Part shown: one piece after another, positions 32,201 to 39,882 of the stretch | Position numbering within the stretch: the first letter of the stretch is position 1 | Layout of the letters: each line of letters starts with the position of its first letter | IMG/VR virus record: IMGVR_UViG_3300037189_005209 | Span: 1-39,882 of that record | DNA length: 39,882 nt | From: a virus | Strand: one strand, 5' to 3' | The notes under the pieces: generated by a model | Seen by the model: the letters and a program-made list of their open reading frames with translations, nothing else | The model's database searches: none | What the model was told of the DNA's origin: nothing | Made by a program: the position numbers and the translations under genes

Positions 32201-35200
32201 CTCTAAATCAAATCCTGCTTTTGAAAATTTAAATAACTCAAAAATACAAGAATTTGAAAAACAATTAGAAGAATTAAACAATAATAATAATGAATTATTA
32301 GAATCCCATAAAGTAAGAACAGATAGAGATTTTAATATAGATTTACAAGCGGCTATTGATTTAGCAGAAAAAACCGGTAAAACACCACCTGTACAATATG
32401 GTACTACAAAAGAATTTATTGATGCTTATAAAGAATTAAATGAAGGAAAAGAGCCTTCTGCAGATTCTAATGCATTTTTTCATAATGGTGTTATGCATAT
32501 AAATGTTGAAAGAGGTAAAGAGCAAAGATTAGTCGGAACATCTACTCACGAGGGCACCCACAGTGTTTTATCAAATTGGATGAAAGATGAAAAAGGAAAT
32601 CTTACTCAAGAGGGAGTTGACTTTATTGATGACTGGAAAAATAAGTTATCGCCAAAAGAACGAAAAGTAATTGATGATCGTATAAATGAAAACTATAAAT
32701 ACGACAAAGATGAAGAAGGTAATATTATTTTAAGCACTGAAAAAGATAAAAAAGAATACTACGAGGAATATTTAACTGCTTTTGTTGAAGCAGTTAGAGA
32801 AGGTAAAATAACCTATAAGTCTGATTCATTTGCTAAATTAAAAGCACCATTTGAAAAAATACTGTCAAGCATCGGCTTTAAAAATCCTAAATTTTTACCT
32901 GGCGAAAAAGGTTTAAAAGAAATGTACGATATGTTAAAAGATATTGCTGAATCTGGTAAACAAGGCAAAGCAAGTGAAATGGCTGTTGAATTTGCCAATA
33001 AAAGAGGTGAAGCACCAGAAAATGGAAAAATATCTTTTTCAAAAGCAAAAGCAGCAGAAGTACAAAAGAAAATAGATAAATTGGAAGATCAATTTGATAA
33101 TGATGAAATTGATTATGATACCTATTCTAATAATCTTGATACTCTTGAAAAAGAACTTGAAAAAGCTAAAGCTTTACCTGAAGAGGAAATAAAACCTGTT
33201 ATTAAAAAAGAAGAATTATCAGACGAAGACGAAGTTAAAGAAATAATAAAATCTGAAAAAGGATCTATATCATCTAATAAAGTTCAAGAAATTTATGATA
33301 AAAAAGGCATTTCTGGCGCAGATGAAATTATAAATTTATTTAAACCAATTACAAAAAGGATTGTAGATAAACGTAGAGATGCTCCTGGGTTTGATAGAGA
33401 ATTATTTACAGATGAAATTGAAACTGGTAAAGGAGGTATTTTAGATTTAATTTCTAAATATGATCCAAAACAAGGCACTCCATTAGCGGCTTATATTAAT
33501 AAATATTTACCTGTAAGAGCAATTGCTACATCAAGAAGATTACTAGATAGTGACTTTAAAAAAGACATTACAGAAGAAAAAGGTTTAATGGCTGAAGAAA
33601 CTGCTTCTGAGGCAAAAGAAAAACCAAAATATAAGAATGCATTAGAGTCAAAAGTTTTTGAGCCAGAAGTCTTAAAAACAATGTCTGATAAGGTCTTGAC
33701 CACTCTTCGTACATTAAAGTCTCGTATTGATGCTCCAATATCCTTGAATCGTACAGTTACCCCGTTAATTGCAGAGATAAGAGATTCGATGGGTAAACAA
33801 TTGGACATTGATGTTAAAAAAGCAATGGGCGGTAAAAAAGATAATGAATTGGTAAATTGGTTATTGAAAAATAAACGTTACATGCTTGAAAACATGACCA
33901 CTACATGGTTGATGGGTGCAAATGGTCAAGGTGGTATTCCACAAGCAATACAAAAAAGAATTGATGGTAAATGGGTAAGTTATCCTGAATGGGTTGATAA
34001 AAAAATAGATAGAGAATCTGTTTCAACTGATAATGCAGGTAGAACGTCTGGCGCTGAATTAGTTAGAAGATTACCTAATGTATTTAATAATGTATCTGAT
34101 ACAGATTACTTAGGACAATTTGTTGGTCCTGATGGAAATCCACTTCGTGGAAGAAAAGAATCAGGAGCTAAAGCGGTTGCAGAAGAACTTGCGTTTGACT
34201 TAATTATTAAAGACTTTGAAGAAGATGGTCCATTATCACAAGCTTTATCAACAAATCAAGAAAGATTAGGAATTGAATTAAGTGGCGCTCTTGAAGCAGA
34301 ATTTAATAGACAAGTTGAAAGAGGTAATGTTAAATTTTCTAAAACATCTGATCGTAATACGGCTTTATTCTTATTAAAAGAAGGCAACTGGAATAAAGAT
34401 TATCCAGAGTTTGTTGAATTTAAAAATTCATTAAGACCTGAAGAACGAAGAAGTTTAAATGGCTTTTTAAATGGTACTAAATCATTACAAGATAAATATG
34501 ATGAAGTATGGAATAGAAATGCAGGAGTTAGATATGAAAAAAATACTTATTCTGCTCTTAGAACTCAATTAAAAGGGTATTTAAATAAAACAGGAATTGA
34601 ATTAAAGGAAACTGTTCCAGATAGATTTAATAGTTTAAAACCTGATTTAGAATTAGTAGATAAAAAATCAAATAATAATACTATTATTGAGTTAAAATCT
34701 AATGCAAGAGATTACATGGGAAGTACCAGTAATAGTTACTTTTTAAATTCGAATAGTAAATTTACAAAAGAATTTGAAGGATTAAATAATTTATTAGAAG
34801 CTCAAAAAGCAAATAAAAGTAGAACTGCATTTATTAATAATTTAATAAAATTAGCAAAAGAAGGAAGTAAAGATGTTAAATTAACAGAAGGAGGAGGAAT
34901 TTTAATAAGCAATAAATTATATAAGGAATTAGATAGAATAGATACTATAACAAATGCAAAAATTCCTGTTAAAGCACTTGCTGATATAAATCCAGGTAAA
35001 GATGTTTTACAAATAGAAAACGTTGGTGCTTTCGCTTTTCCTGGTAGTAATATGGCTGAAACAGGATTAATACCTATTCTTAAAGGTGATATATATGTTT
35101 CAACTGAATTTAGAACACGAAGTGTTGGTAAAGGATGGAGAAATTTAATAGAAAGGGCTTATTTCAATCTTGAGCCAAACTTTAGTGAAAAAACAACAAT

Positions 35201-38087
35201 TAGTTTAGACTCAACTCCAGAAAAATTTTTAGATGCCGTTAAATATTCTGGTGAATTAGTTAATGGTAGAAGGGATAATAATACAAGTGAATCTACATTA
35301 AATTCATTAACACCTGAAAGAGACACAAAAGGAATTGGAGTTTTTGATTTTGATGACACGGTAGGACTCACTAAGAGTAATGTGCTATACACAATGCCTG
35401 ATGGTTCCACTGGTAAATTAAACGGAGCGGAATTTGCAAGGGAAGGATCAAAATTATTAAGTGAAGGCGCGCAATTTGATTTTTCTGAATTTAGCAAAGT
35501 AGTTGAAGGTAGGCCTGGCCCAATGGTTGAAAAACTTAAAAAAATGTTAAGTAAGTTTGGAAATAAAGATATGTTTATTCTTACTGCACGTCCAGCCGAT
35601 TCTGCTGGTCCTATTAAAGCATTCCTAGACTCTATAGGTATTGATATTCCCATAGAAAATATTACTGGATTAGGGAACAGTAGCCCACAAGCAAAAGCAG
35701 ACTGGATGGTTGAAAAAGCAAATCAAGGGTATAATGATTTTTATTTTGCAGATGATCATTTAGGAAATGTTGACGCTGTTAGAAATGCTCTTGATGTACT
35801 TGATGTTAAATCAAAAATTCAACAAGCACGTGCTCAATTTAGTAAATCATTAAGTAGAGATTTTAACCAAATTATAGAGGATACTAAAGGAATTGAAAGT
35901 TATAAAGTGTTTTCAGATGTTGTCGCTAGAAGAAGAGGGGCTAAAAAAAATAAACTTGATTTATATGTTCCGCCATCAGCAGCAGACTTTGAATTGTTAT
36001 TATACAACTTCATGGGGAAAGGGGCTAAAGGTGAAGAACATAAAAAATTCTTTAATGATGCATTGCTAAAACCATATATAAATGGTAATGATTTAATGGA
36101 CGCAGCAAGACAATCAATTAAAAGAGAATATAAAAAATTAAATAATCAATTTCCTGAAGTACGAAAAGAATTAGAAAAATTAACGCCTGATGGAGATTTT
36201 ACTTATGATCAAGCAATACGTGTTTCTATATGGTCTGATAATAATGTGGAAATACCTGGCTTATCAAAAAGAGATCAAAGAAAATTAACTGATCTTGTAA
36301 ATAATGATCCAGAACTTTCTGCTTTTAAACAAGGGCTTATAATTACTGGCAGACAAGGTAAAGGATGGATTGCCCCCGGAGAGCATTGGGATTCAAGTAC
36401 TATTATATCTGATTTACATAATTTGACAGAAGGTGAAGGTAGAAAAAAATTCTTAGGTGAATTTATTGACAATGCAAAAGCCATGTTTGGTGAATGGGAT
36501 AATGGTAAATTAGTTGGTCCTAATATGAACAAGATCGAAGCTGTTTATGGAACTAATGTTAGAGAGGCTTTGGAGGATTCTATTTACAGAATGACTACTG
36601 GTAAAAATAGAAGTTTTGGTAAAGATGCGGAAACAAGTAGATGGAGCAATTGGGTTAATGGATCTACGGGGACTATTATGTTTTTGAATACTAGATCTGC
36701 TGCATTACAATTATTAGGAGCTGTTAACTTTTTAAACTTTAGAGATAATAATCCAATAGCCGCTGCAAAAGCTTTTGCTAATCAACCACAATATTGGAAA
36801 GATTTTGCCCGTATTTGGAATTCAGATAAAATGAAAGAAAGACGTGGCGGTTTGAAAGAGGATGTTGCAGCTGCTGAAATTGCTAATGCTGCTGCAGGAA
36901 GTAAAAATAAAGTTAATGCTGTAGTTTCTTATTTATTAAAAATAGGATATACTCCAACGCAAATTGCGGACAGTTTTGCAATTGCATCAGGGGGAGCGCC
37001 ATTCTATAGAAATAGAATCAAATCTTATCAAGCTGAATATGAAGGAAAACCTAGCGAACCAATACAAAGAAAATATACAGATGAAGAGGCAGAAAAATTA
37101 GCATGGCAGGACTTTACAAAAGTGTCAGATGAAACTCAACAATCAGGTGATCCAAAAGATATATCAAAACAACAAGCAAGTGGAGCAGGTAGGCTACTCC
37201 TCACTTTCCAAAATACTGCAATGCAGCAATCGCGTATTGTTAAGAAGGCTTATTTAGATTTAAAAAATGGAAGAGGTGATGTTAAAACCAATATATCAAA
37301 AATAGTTTATTACCTTACAGTTCAAAACTTAATGTTCTCTGCTTTACAACAAGGATTATTTGCAGTGGCTTTTGGAAATGAAACAGATGATTCAGATGAT
37401 GATAAAGAAAAAGCTAAAAAAGCAAATGATAAGAATAAAAAATTATTTGAAGTTGCAGATGGTGTATTAGATTCTATCTTAAGAGGAACTGGTTTCATTG
37501 GGGGTATAACTGCTACAACAAAAAACATGATCCTAAAATATATGGAGGAACATGAAAAGAAACAAGCTGATTATGCTAAAGTTGCATTTGAATTTGCAAA
37601 TATTTCACCACCAGTTGGATCCAAACTTAAAAAACTTTATAGTGGATTAAATCAAACTAAATATGATAAAGATCTTATAGAGGAAAGAGGTTGGGGGATA
37701 ATGCAAGATGGTAGAGTTCATTTAGGCCCAATGTATTCCGTAACCGGAAAAGTTGTGGAGGCTACAACAAACTTACCTATGGATCGTTTGCAAAACAAAA
37801 TAGAAAATGTTTCTCAAGCATTAAATTCACAAAATGAAGCATGGCAAAGAATGATGATTGCCGCTGGATGGAGTCCATATAGTGTTGGAATTGAAGGGAC
37901 GCCTGGTGATTTAAAAATCCAAGCTGCAGGAAAAGCTCAAAGAAAAGAAGAAGGCAAAATTAAAGCCGAAGAATCAAGAGAGCGTAAACGAGATTCAATA
38001 AAGAATTTGCCTTTTGGTGAACAATTACGTTTAAAAAGAGAAGCAAAAATGAAAAGAATGCGTAATAAATCAAGAAAAATGGGTTGA
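29253..38087 (+). CDS. Giant polyvalent virion/ejection protein, 2944 aa
   Basis: The longest gene here. Domains in order: N-terminal Lys/Gln-rich region; weakly hydrophobic Gly/Ala-rich segments (~590-800); an HExxH metallopeptidase-like domain (HEGTH, His1099-His1103; Glu1171 or Glu1172 as a possible third ligand); a sigma-70 region 2-like segment (~1340-1425, with LISKYDPKQGTPLAAYINKY, Tyr1403); a PD-(D/E)xK nuclease-like domain (Glu1762, Pro1797-Asp1798, Glu1813-Lys1815); a HAD phosphatase-like domain (Asp2032, Asp2034, Thr2111, Lys2148, Asp2167/2168); and a long C-terminal module with a membrane-like helix near 2684-2706 and a basic end. Enzymatic domains strung on one chain fit the published 'polyvalent protein' concept (Iyer, Aravind and colleagues) of effectors delivered with phage DNA. 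It ends in TGA. Confidence 0.8.
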   Translation: MLEYVNENGESYTEDEINQFAKDNKISIDEVIKKNKLTAKKQSQTVKPGKQKTVAEKDVTVTGINTASKSGNTSSVSKKRKSLFDQGIETFAPDLKASFEESMNKTIQKKKKEKVAFETSIKSKGIPGTGSNEIIEPTIESEKDLQKTIKESSKDKYYRLQQLGNGLHPSLSHEEGDVAWDENGLKGPSKSYVQKVQDEAEAKKQEEEDSKLNNYSDKLGDSVWSTQEDLNNYQNNEIWNALIPDDQKNQLGSSMAPVKLTSETSVNPLGIADQSQEMVIDWSTIPDGDLIIKGLPTLQNKWITKNGQVQLQNDQAAGIDPYAKALNNGKLFLSTNEKNLQKNQSLLLLAKKNNNKSEIDRLQNEIQKQRDELSLGGNLYDPATGKLLTVTDKRKVIAKSNEKAKQIANDTPYTVLNQMQAKTYYELLALSKEAYKRKDKIYRSETGLEKIGTFLKSITPGISNGYYDDVKNLESIAKTGYLPKTLNELPGKHPISAAFNKKLQQYITLTKAMELNNDPITTESNSRAVDFLDQTFKAFTNQGHYSAVGPVNRKEAAVAFNDMMATAGFEYKNKDVVDKKVEQTWKDIAIGSTAEMTPLIAAMFLTKKVTGPQITQAGNIATKVVQNSLGNTKAVNTATRLFIGGLSEAAHMKIADKVLQPTTGAPATDGTFAFSLGVGNVVAEDLIKTMVTKKIPFVTPVLATLATKSKLGSKVGEVALGAAIGTATMKVAEGAALVKDQLLAKGQLDQAKQWEELTDKQHLAGTFWSMTLLGGFAPKGFYDALKSDIKSIPVFNTESIRAGKLLDIDHKLPDNTKDLVNRDNEIDTAEQKALDNLNKKYKNSTDFETMAKEEVEIRKAANVLRGDLEIKNAKLNIEAGHENSSLADVWVATNKLKYGEQLNGADAHALSITPSSIIKNQLGLNSNDPLYKFIKREQQEAESYGKKLDDAGIFGDTEERKELLGNYFKARDIYRKINDLKIDSKSNPAFENLNNSKIQEFEKQLEELNNNNNELLESHKVRTDRDFNIDLQAAIDLAEKTGKTPPVQYGTTKEFIDAYKELNEGKEPSADSNAFFHNGVMHINVERGKEQRLVGTSTHEGTHSVLSNWMKDEKGNLTQEGVDFIDDWKNKLSPKERKVIDDRINENYKYDKDEEGNIILSTEKDKKEYYEEYLTAFVEAVREGKITYKSDSFAKLKAPFEKILSSIGFKNPKFLPGEKGLKEMYDMLKDIAESGKQGKASEMAVEFANKRGEAPENGKISFSKAKAAEVQKKIDKLEDQFDNDEIDYDTYSNNLDTLEKELEKAKALPEEEIKPVIKKEELSDEDEVKEIIKSEKGSISSNKVQEIYDKKGISGADEIINLFKPITKRIVDKRRDAPGFDRELFTDEIETGKGGILDLISKYDPKQGTPLAAYINKYLPVRAIATSRRLLDSDFKKDITEEKGLMAEETASEAKEKPKYKNALESKVFEPEVLKTMSDKVLTTLRTLKSRIDAPISLNRTVTPLIAEIRDSMGKQLDIDVKKAMGGKKDNELVNWLLKNKRYMLENMTTTWLMGANGQGGIPQAIQKRIDGKWVSYPEWVDKKIDRESVSTDNAGRTSGAELVRRLPNVFNNVSDTDYLGQFVGPDGNPLRGRKESGAKAVAEELAFDLIIKDFEEDGPLSQALSTNQERLGIELSGALEAEFNRQVERGNVKFSKTSDRNTALFLLKEGNWNKDYPEFVEFKNSLRPEERRSLNGFLNGTKSLQDKYDEVWNRNAGVRYEKNTYSALRTQLKGYLNKTGIELKETVPDRFNSLKPDLELVDKKSNNNTIIELKSNARDYMGSTSNSYFLNSNSKFTKEFEGLNNLLEAQKANKSRTAFINNLIKLAKEGSKDVKLTEGGGILISNKLYKELDRIDTITNAKIPVKALADINPGKDVLQIENVGAFAFPGSNMAETGLIPILKGDIYVSTEFRTRSVGKGWRNLIERAYFNLEPNFSEKTTISLDSTPEKFLDAVKYSGELVNGRRDNNTSESTLNSLTPERDTKGIGVFDFDDTVGLTKSNVLYTMPDGSTGKLNGAEFAREGSKLLSEGAQFDFSEFSKVVEGRPGPMVEKLKKMLSKFGNKDMFILTARPADSAGPIKAFLDSIGIDIPIENITGLGNSSPQAKADWMVEKANQGYNDFYFADDHLGNVDAVRNALDVLDVKSKIQQARAQFSKSLSRDFNQIIEDTKGIESYKVFSDVVARRRGAKKNKLDLYVPPSAADFELLLYNFMGKGAKGEEHKKFFNDALLKPYINGNDLMDAARQSIKREYKKLNNQFPEVRKELEKLTPDGDFTYDQAIRVSIWSDNNVEIPGLSKRDQRKLTDLVNNDPELSAFKQGLIITGRQGKGWIAPGEHWDSSTIISDLHNLTEGEGRKKFLGEFIDNAKAMFGEWDNGKLVGPNMNKIEAVYGTNVREALEDSIYRMTTGKNRSFGKDAETSRWSNWVNGSTGTIMFLNTRSAALQLLGAVNFLNFRDNNPIAAAKAFANQPQYWKDFARIWNSDKMKERRGGLKEDVAAAEIANAAAGSKNKVNAVVSYLLKIGYTPTQIADSFAIASGGAPFYRNRIKSYQAEYEGKPSEPIQRKYTDEEAEKLAWQDFTKVSDETQQSGDPKDISKQQASGAGRLLLTFQNTAMQQSRIVKKAYLDLKNGRGDVKTNISKIVYYLTVQNLMFSALQQGLFAVAFGNETDDSDDDKEKAKKANDKNKKLFEVADGVLDSILRGTGFIGGITATTKNMILKYMEEHEKKQADYAKVAFEFANISPPVGSKLKKLYSGLNQTKYDKDLIEERGWGIMQDGRVHLGPMYSVTGKVVEATTNLPMDRLQNKIENVSQALNSQNEAWQRMMIAAGWSPYSVGIEGTPGDLKIQAAGKAQRKEEGKIKAEESRERKRDSIKNLPFGEQLRLKREAKMKRMRNKSRKMG

Positions 38088-38121
38088 TAATAATAGGCAA
38101 CATACCTAAGTACCCATAAAT

Positions 38122-38153
38122 AAAAAGGGAAGCTGTAATTAGCCTCCCTTTTT
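38122..38153. terminator. Bidirectional terminator between convergent operons
   Basis: AAAAAGGGA (38122-38130) pairs with TCCCTTTTT (38145-38153). GCT (38132-38134) pairs with AGC (38141-38143) across one A-C mismatch, with a six-base loop. The A-run on one side and T-run on the other make it work on both strands. It lies 34 bases after the giant gene and 8 bases before the 3' end of the minus-strand operon. Confidence 0.85.
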
Positions 38154-38161
38154 TTATTTAA

Positions 38162-38374
38162 TTAAATTTCTAGTTTAGGGTCATCGCTGACCTTTTCTTT
38201 TGCTTTTTCTGTTAATGTTTTAATTGCTTCGTCATATCCAGGCATTAACTTAACGGCTTCTAATGTTCCAGCTGCTAATGTAGTTATATGTTGTTGCTCA
38301 TTCATTATTTGCTGAAGCACTCTAATTACTGCTTCAAGCTTATTTTTCATTTCAATTAAACTTTGTTCTTTCAT
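38162..38374 (-). CDS. Small coiled-coil protein at the end of the minus-strand operon
   Basis: 70 residues. It opens MKEQSLIEMKNKLEAVIRVL with a heptad-like helix (QQIMNEQQHITTLAAGTLEA), then PGYDEAIKTLTEKAKEK and an acidic end. No signal peptide or membrane helix. The start overlaps the stop of the oxygenase gene by four bases, so the two are coupled. Probably a small accessory protein that forms a helical bundle; no family recognised. Confidence 0.55.
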   Translation of the reverse strand: MKEQSLIEMKNKLEAVIRVLQQIMNEQQHITTLAAGTLEAVKLMPGYDEAIKTLTEKAKEKVSDDPKLEI

Positions 38375-38934
38375 TTATTTACTTTATAAAATATTACAAA
38401 TACTTTTCTGCTTTTTACAAATTCATTTGGGTATTTACTGTGAAAATAATTACATGGGTAAGATATTAACCTATTTTTTTTATGTCCTATTATAGACTTT
38501 AATGTCCATTTTTCAAGATCATTTGAATCTTCATTTATTAATTTATTAAATTTTTCAAGTGATATATTTTTAAATGTATCACCATAAAGTTTATGTTCCC
38601 AAAAAGCCGTGCCATTTAAATTATTATGGTTATTGTCTGAAATATACAATACAGCAGCTCGATCGGGTTGTTGGCCTTCTATAATAGAATCGTTATGTAT
38701 TCTCCAATCATTATCTTGTCCTTCTTTTGCCTCTCTAAAAAAACCTAGTATAGGCATCACCATGTTTCCTTCTATTTCAGAAATACGATTACATATCCAA
38801 ATAATAAAATCTGTAGAAGCGTGCTTCACCCAGAATGATTTTCCGGGTGTCACAACTTCCTCATAATTAGATCTATCTTCCTCAATACAATCTAATAACT
38901 TTTTTGGTAAAAAATCATCTTTTATATATATCAT
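38371..38934 (-). CDS. 2-oxoglutarate/Fe(II)-dependent oxygenase
   Basis: 187 residues, close to a minimal single-domain 2OG oxygenase. The Fe(II) facial triad is visible: His80 and Asp82 in RIHNDS, and distal His165 in NYFHSKYP. Arg176 (SRKVFVIFY), 11 residues after the distal His, is in the right place to bind 2-oxoglutarate. The strand AAVLYISD and the segment GTAFWEHKLYG complete the jelly-roll pattern. Such enzymes hydroxylate amino acids, proteins or nucleic acids; the substrate cannot be read from the sequence. It follows the ribonucleotide reductase by two bases, so a link to nucleotide metabolism or DNA modification is possible. Confidence 0.8.
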   Translation of the reverse strand: MIYIKDDFLPKKLLDCIEEDRSNYEEVVTPGKSFWVKHASTDFIIWICNRISEIEGNMVMPILGFFREAKEGQDNDWRIHNDSIIEGQQPDRAAVLYISDNNHNNLNGTAFWEHKLYGDTFKNISLEKFNKLINEDSNDLEKWTLKSIIGHKKNRLISYPCNYFHSKYPNEFVKSRKVFVIFYKVNK

Positions 38935-38936
38935 AA

Positions 38937-39882
38937 TTATGTTATTTCACAATTACCTCCGCCGCAAGCGACTGAATCACTAAAGTTAGTATTGTCTTGA
39001 ATTTCTACAACTTTTGATAGATCAACATTTTTTAATGTAGACATCATTTCTTCGTAAACTTCTTTAGTACAATCTTCAAATGGTGTTTGCTTGTAAGTTC
39101 CGCCGTGATAAGGCAATACAGATAAACCATTATAGTATTCTTTATTCGCCCACATCCATTCACCAATAATCTTCCACTCATCATCACGAACAGAAACTGT
39201 ACACGAAACATTGTGTGTATTATTACCTTTTGAATGACCTTGTTTAACCCAATCTTTAGAAATTAATTTAACTCTTTCTAATAAATCTAATGTTGATTCA
39301 TGTCTTGTTATGGCTCCATATGGAGACTTCTGTGGAACAGAAATAACTGACTGTGATGTTGGATTAAAATATTCATCTTCTAACAATTCTGGATGATTTA
39401 TAGCAAGGTAAGAATAGATTGCTTCATTCTTGCCCAATCGCATACGGCGGATATAATAATCATTATGCCAAGCATGAATCCCACTACTAGTACCAAGCAC
39501 CAAAGAAGTTGTCCCAGCTGGTTTAACAGCCGTTGTACGGGCCGCTCTGTTGATATTAATAACTGCTGAGATAACGTTATTGGTGTCTTTAACAACTTGA
39601 GCAGCTTCTTCATAGTTTAAATTTAAATTAGATTCTGATGCAATACCCGTCATTGATACTCCAAGTAATGCGTCTTTTTCTGTATTTTTTCTCCATATAT
39701 CACGTAAGTAATGAAAGTCTGAATATGACGCTTGTAAAGTTCCTAAGAATGCTGCAGCAGATGCACGAGCATTAAAGTCTTCCTGATTTTCAATGTCAGC
39801 CATATTGATCTCAGTTAAATTACAAAACTGATATGGTCTCAATGCAATCTCACAACAAGGATTAGTTCCCCAATCTTTATCA
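38937..39882 (-). CDS. nrdJ: Class II (B12-dependent) ribonucleotide reductase, C-terminal part
   Basis: The frame is open to the right edge, so the gene starts outside the window; the TTG at 39842 is internal. The end-most residues include NPCCEIALRPYQFCNLTEIN. Asn, Cys, Glu and the second Cys, eleven residues after the first, match Asn406, Cys408 (thiyl radical), Glu410 and Cys419 of the monomeric Lactobacillus leichmannii B12 enzyme. The C-terminus ACGGGNC has Cys residues five apart like its Cys731/Cys736 shuttle pair. PAGTTSLVLGTSSGIHA is the conserved substrate/cofactor loop region. It makes deoxynucleotides for phage replication independent of oxygen if adenosylcobalamin is available. 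It leads a coupled operon with the oxygenase. Confidence 0.9.
   Translation of the reverse strand, partial: DKDWGTNPCCEIALRPYQFCNLTEINMADIENQEDFNARASAAAFLGTLQASYSDFHYLRDIWRKNTEKDALLGVSMTGIASESNLNLNYEEAAQVVKDTNNVISAVININRAARTTAVKPAGTTSLVLGTSSGIHAWHNDYYIRRMRLGKNEAIYSYLAINHPELLEDEYFNPTSQSVISVPQKSPYGAITRHESTLDLLERVKLISKDWVKQGHSKGNNTHNVSCTVSVRDDEWKIIGEWMWANKEYYNGLSVLPYHGGTYKQTPFEDCTKEVYEEMMSTLKNVDLSKVVEIQDNTNFSDSVACGGGNCEIT

Noticed and set aside
35159-35653. Minus-strand frame of 164 codons opposite the HAD-like domain.
   Set aside because: Antisense to a domain with all four catalytic motifs on the plus strand; Ser/Leu/Pro-rich shadow composition and no plausible start context.
39840-39842. TTG as a start codon for the ribonucleotide reductase fragment.
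   Set aside because: The frame continues to the right edge and encodes the catalytic NPCCEIAL segment just upstream, so TTG is an internal leucine codon.

Overview
The window is a contiguous, tightly packed stretch of a tailed-phage genome. It is AT-rich, has almost no gap longer than about 80 bases, and many of its genes overlap by one base (TAATG) or a few. The likely host is a member of the Bacteroidetes, probably a flavobacterium or relative. This rests on A-rich translation starts without clear Shine-Dalgarno sequences, a FISUMP-type domain in a tail protein, NRGxLSSTDWxTFN-type tail-fibre repeats, and a secreted protein with an 'SQ' signal-peptide end. There is no tail sheath, tail tube or tape measure. 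Instead there is a portal, several tail-nozzle-like proteins and three candidate ejection proteins, which points to a short-tailed (podovirus-like) phage. The order terminase, portal, acidic scaffold candidate, capsid, tail proteins, giant polyprotein resembles that of crAss-like and related uncultured marine or freshwater phages. That lineage assignment is inference.

Layout, plus strand. 2-1426: end of a tail fibre and small fibre-associated genes. 1430-2649: lysis cassette (two small membrane proteins, a DUF5675-like candidate endolysin, a lipoprotein with a C-terminal membrane anchor that looks like a one-piece spanin). 2806-4610: phage GroEL and GroES, followed by a winged-helix-like protein. 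5058-9775: about fourteen small genes, probably minor virion or assembly proteins, including a HEKVH zinc-peptidase-like protein, a secreted moron-like protein, a spike-base-like protein and a Dps/ferritin-like protein. 9775-17938: a tandem GroES-like protein, candidate small terminase, large terminase, portal, candidate scaffold and major capsid protein. 18018-26675: capsid- or connector-associated and tail nozzle/receptor-contact proteins. 26692-38087: a GNAT-like protein, two coiled-coil ejection-protein candidates and a 2944-residue polyvalent protein with peptidase, sigma-like, nuclease and HAD domains.

Minus strand, from the right edge to 38162: the C-terminal part of a class II ribonucleotide reductase, a 2-oxoglutarate/Fe(II) oxygenase and a small coiled-coil protein. 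This is the end of a metabolism/replication operon that converges on the structural operon. A bidirectional hairpin terminator separates the two.

Three further hairpin terminators (after 6482, 17938 and 18872) divide the late region. Two of them directly follow genes with capsid-like codon use. The items most worth a second look are the architecture of the giant protein, the set of three chaperonin-type genes (GroEL, GroES, tandem GroES-like), the Dps-like ferroxidase pattern, and the FISUMP domain at the end of a tail protein. No tRNA, CRISPR array, insertion sequence, integrase or reverse transcriptase was seen.
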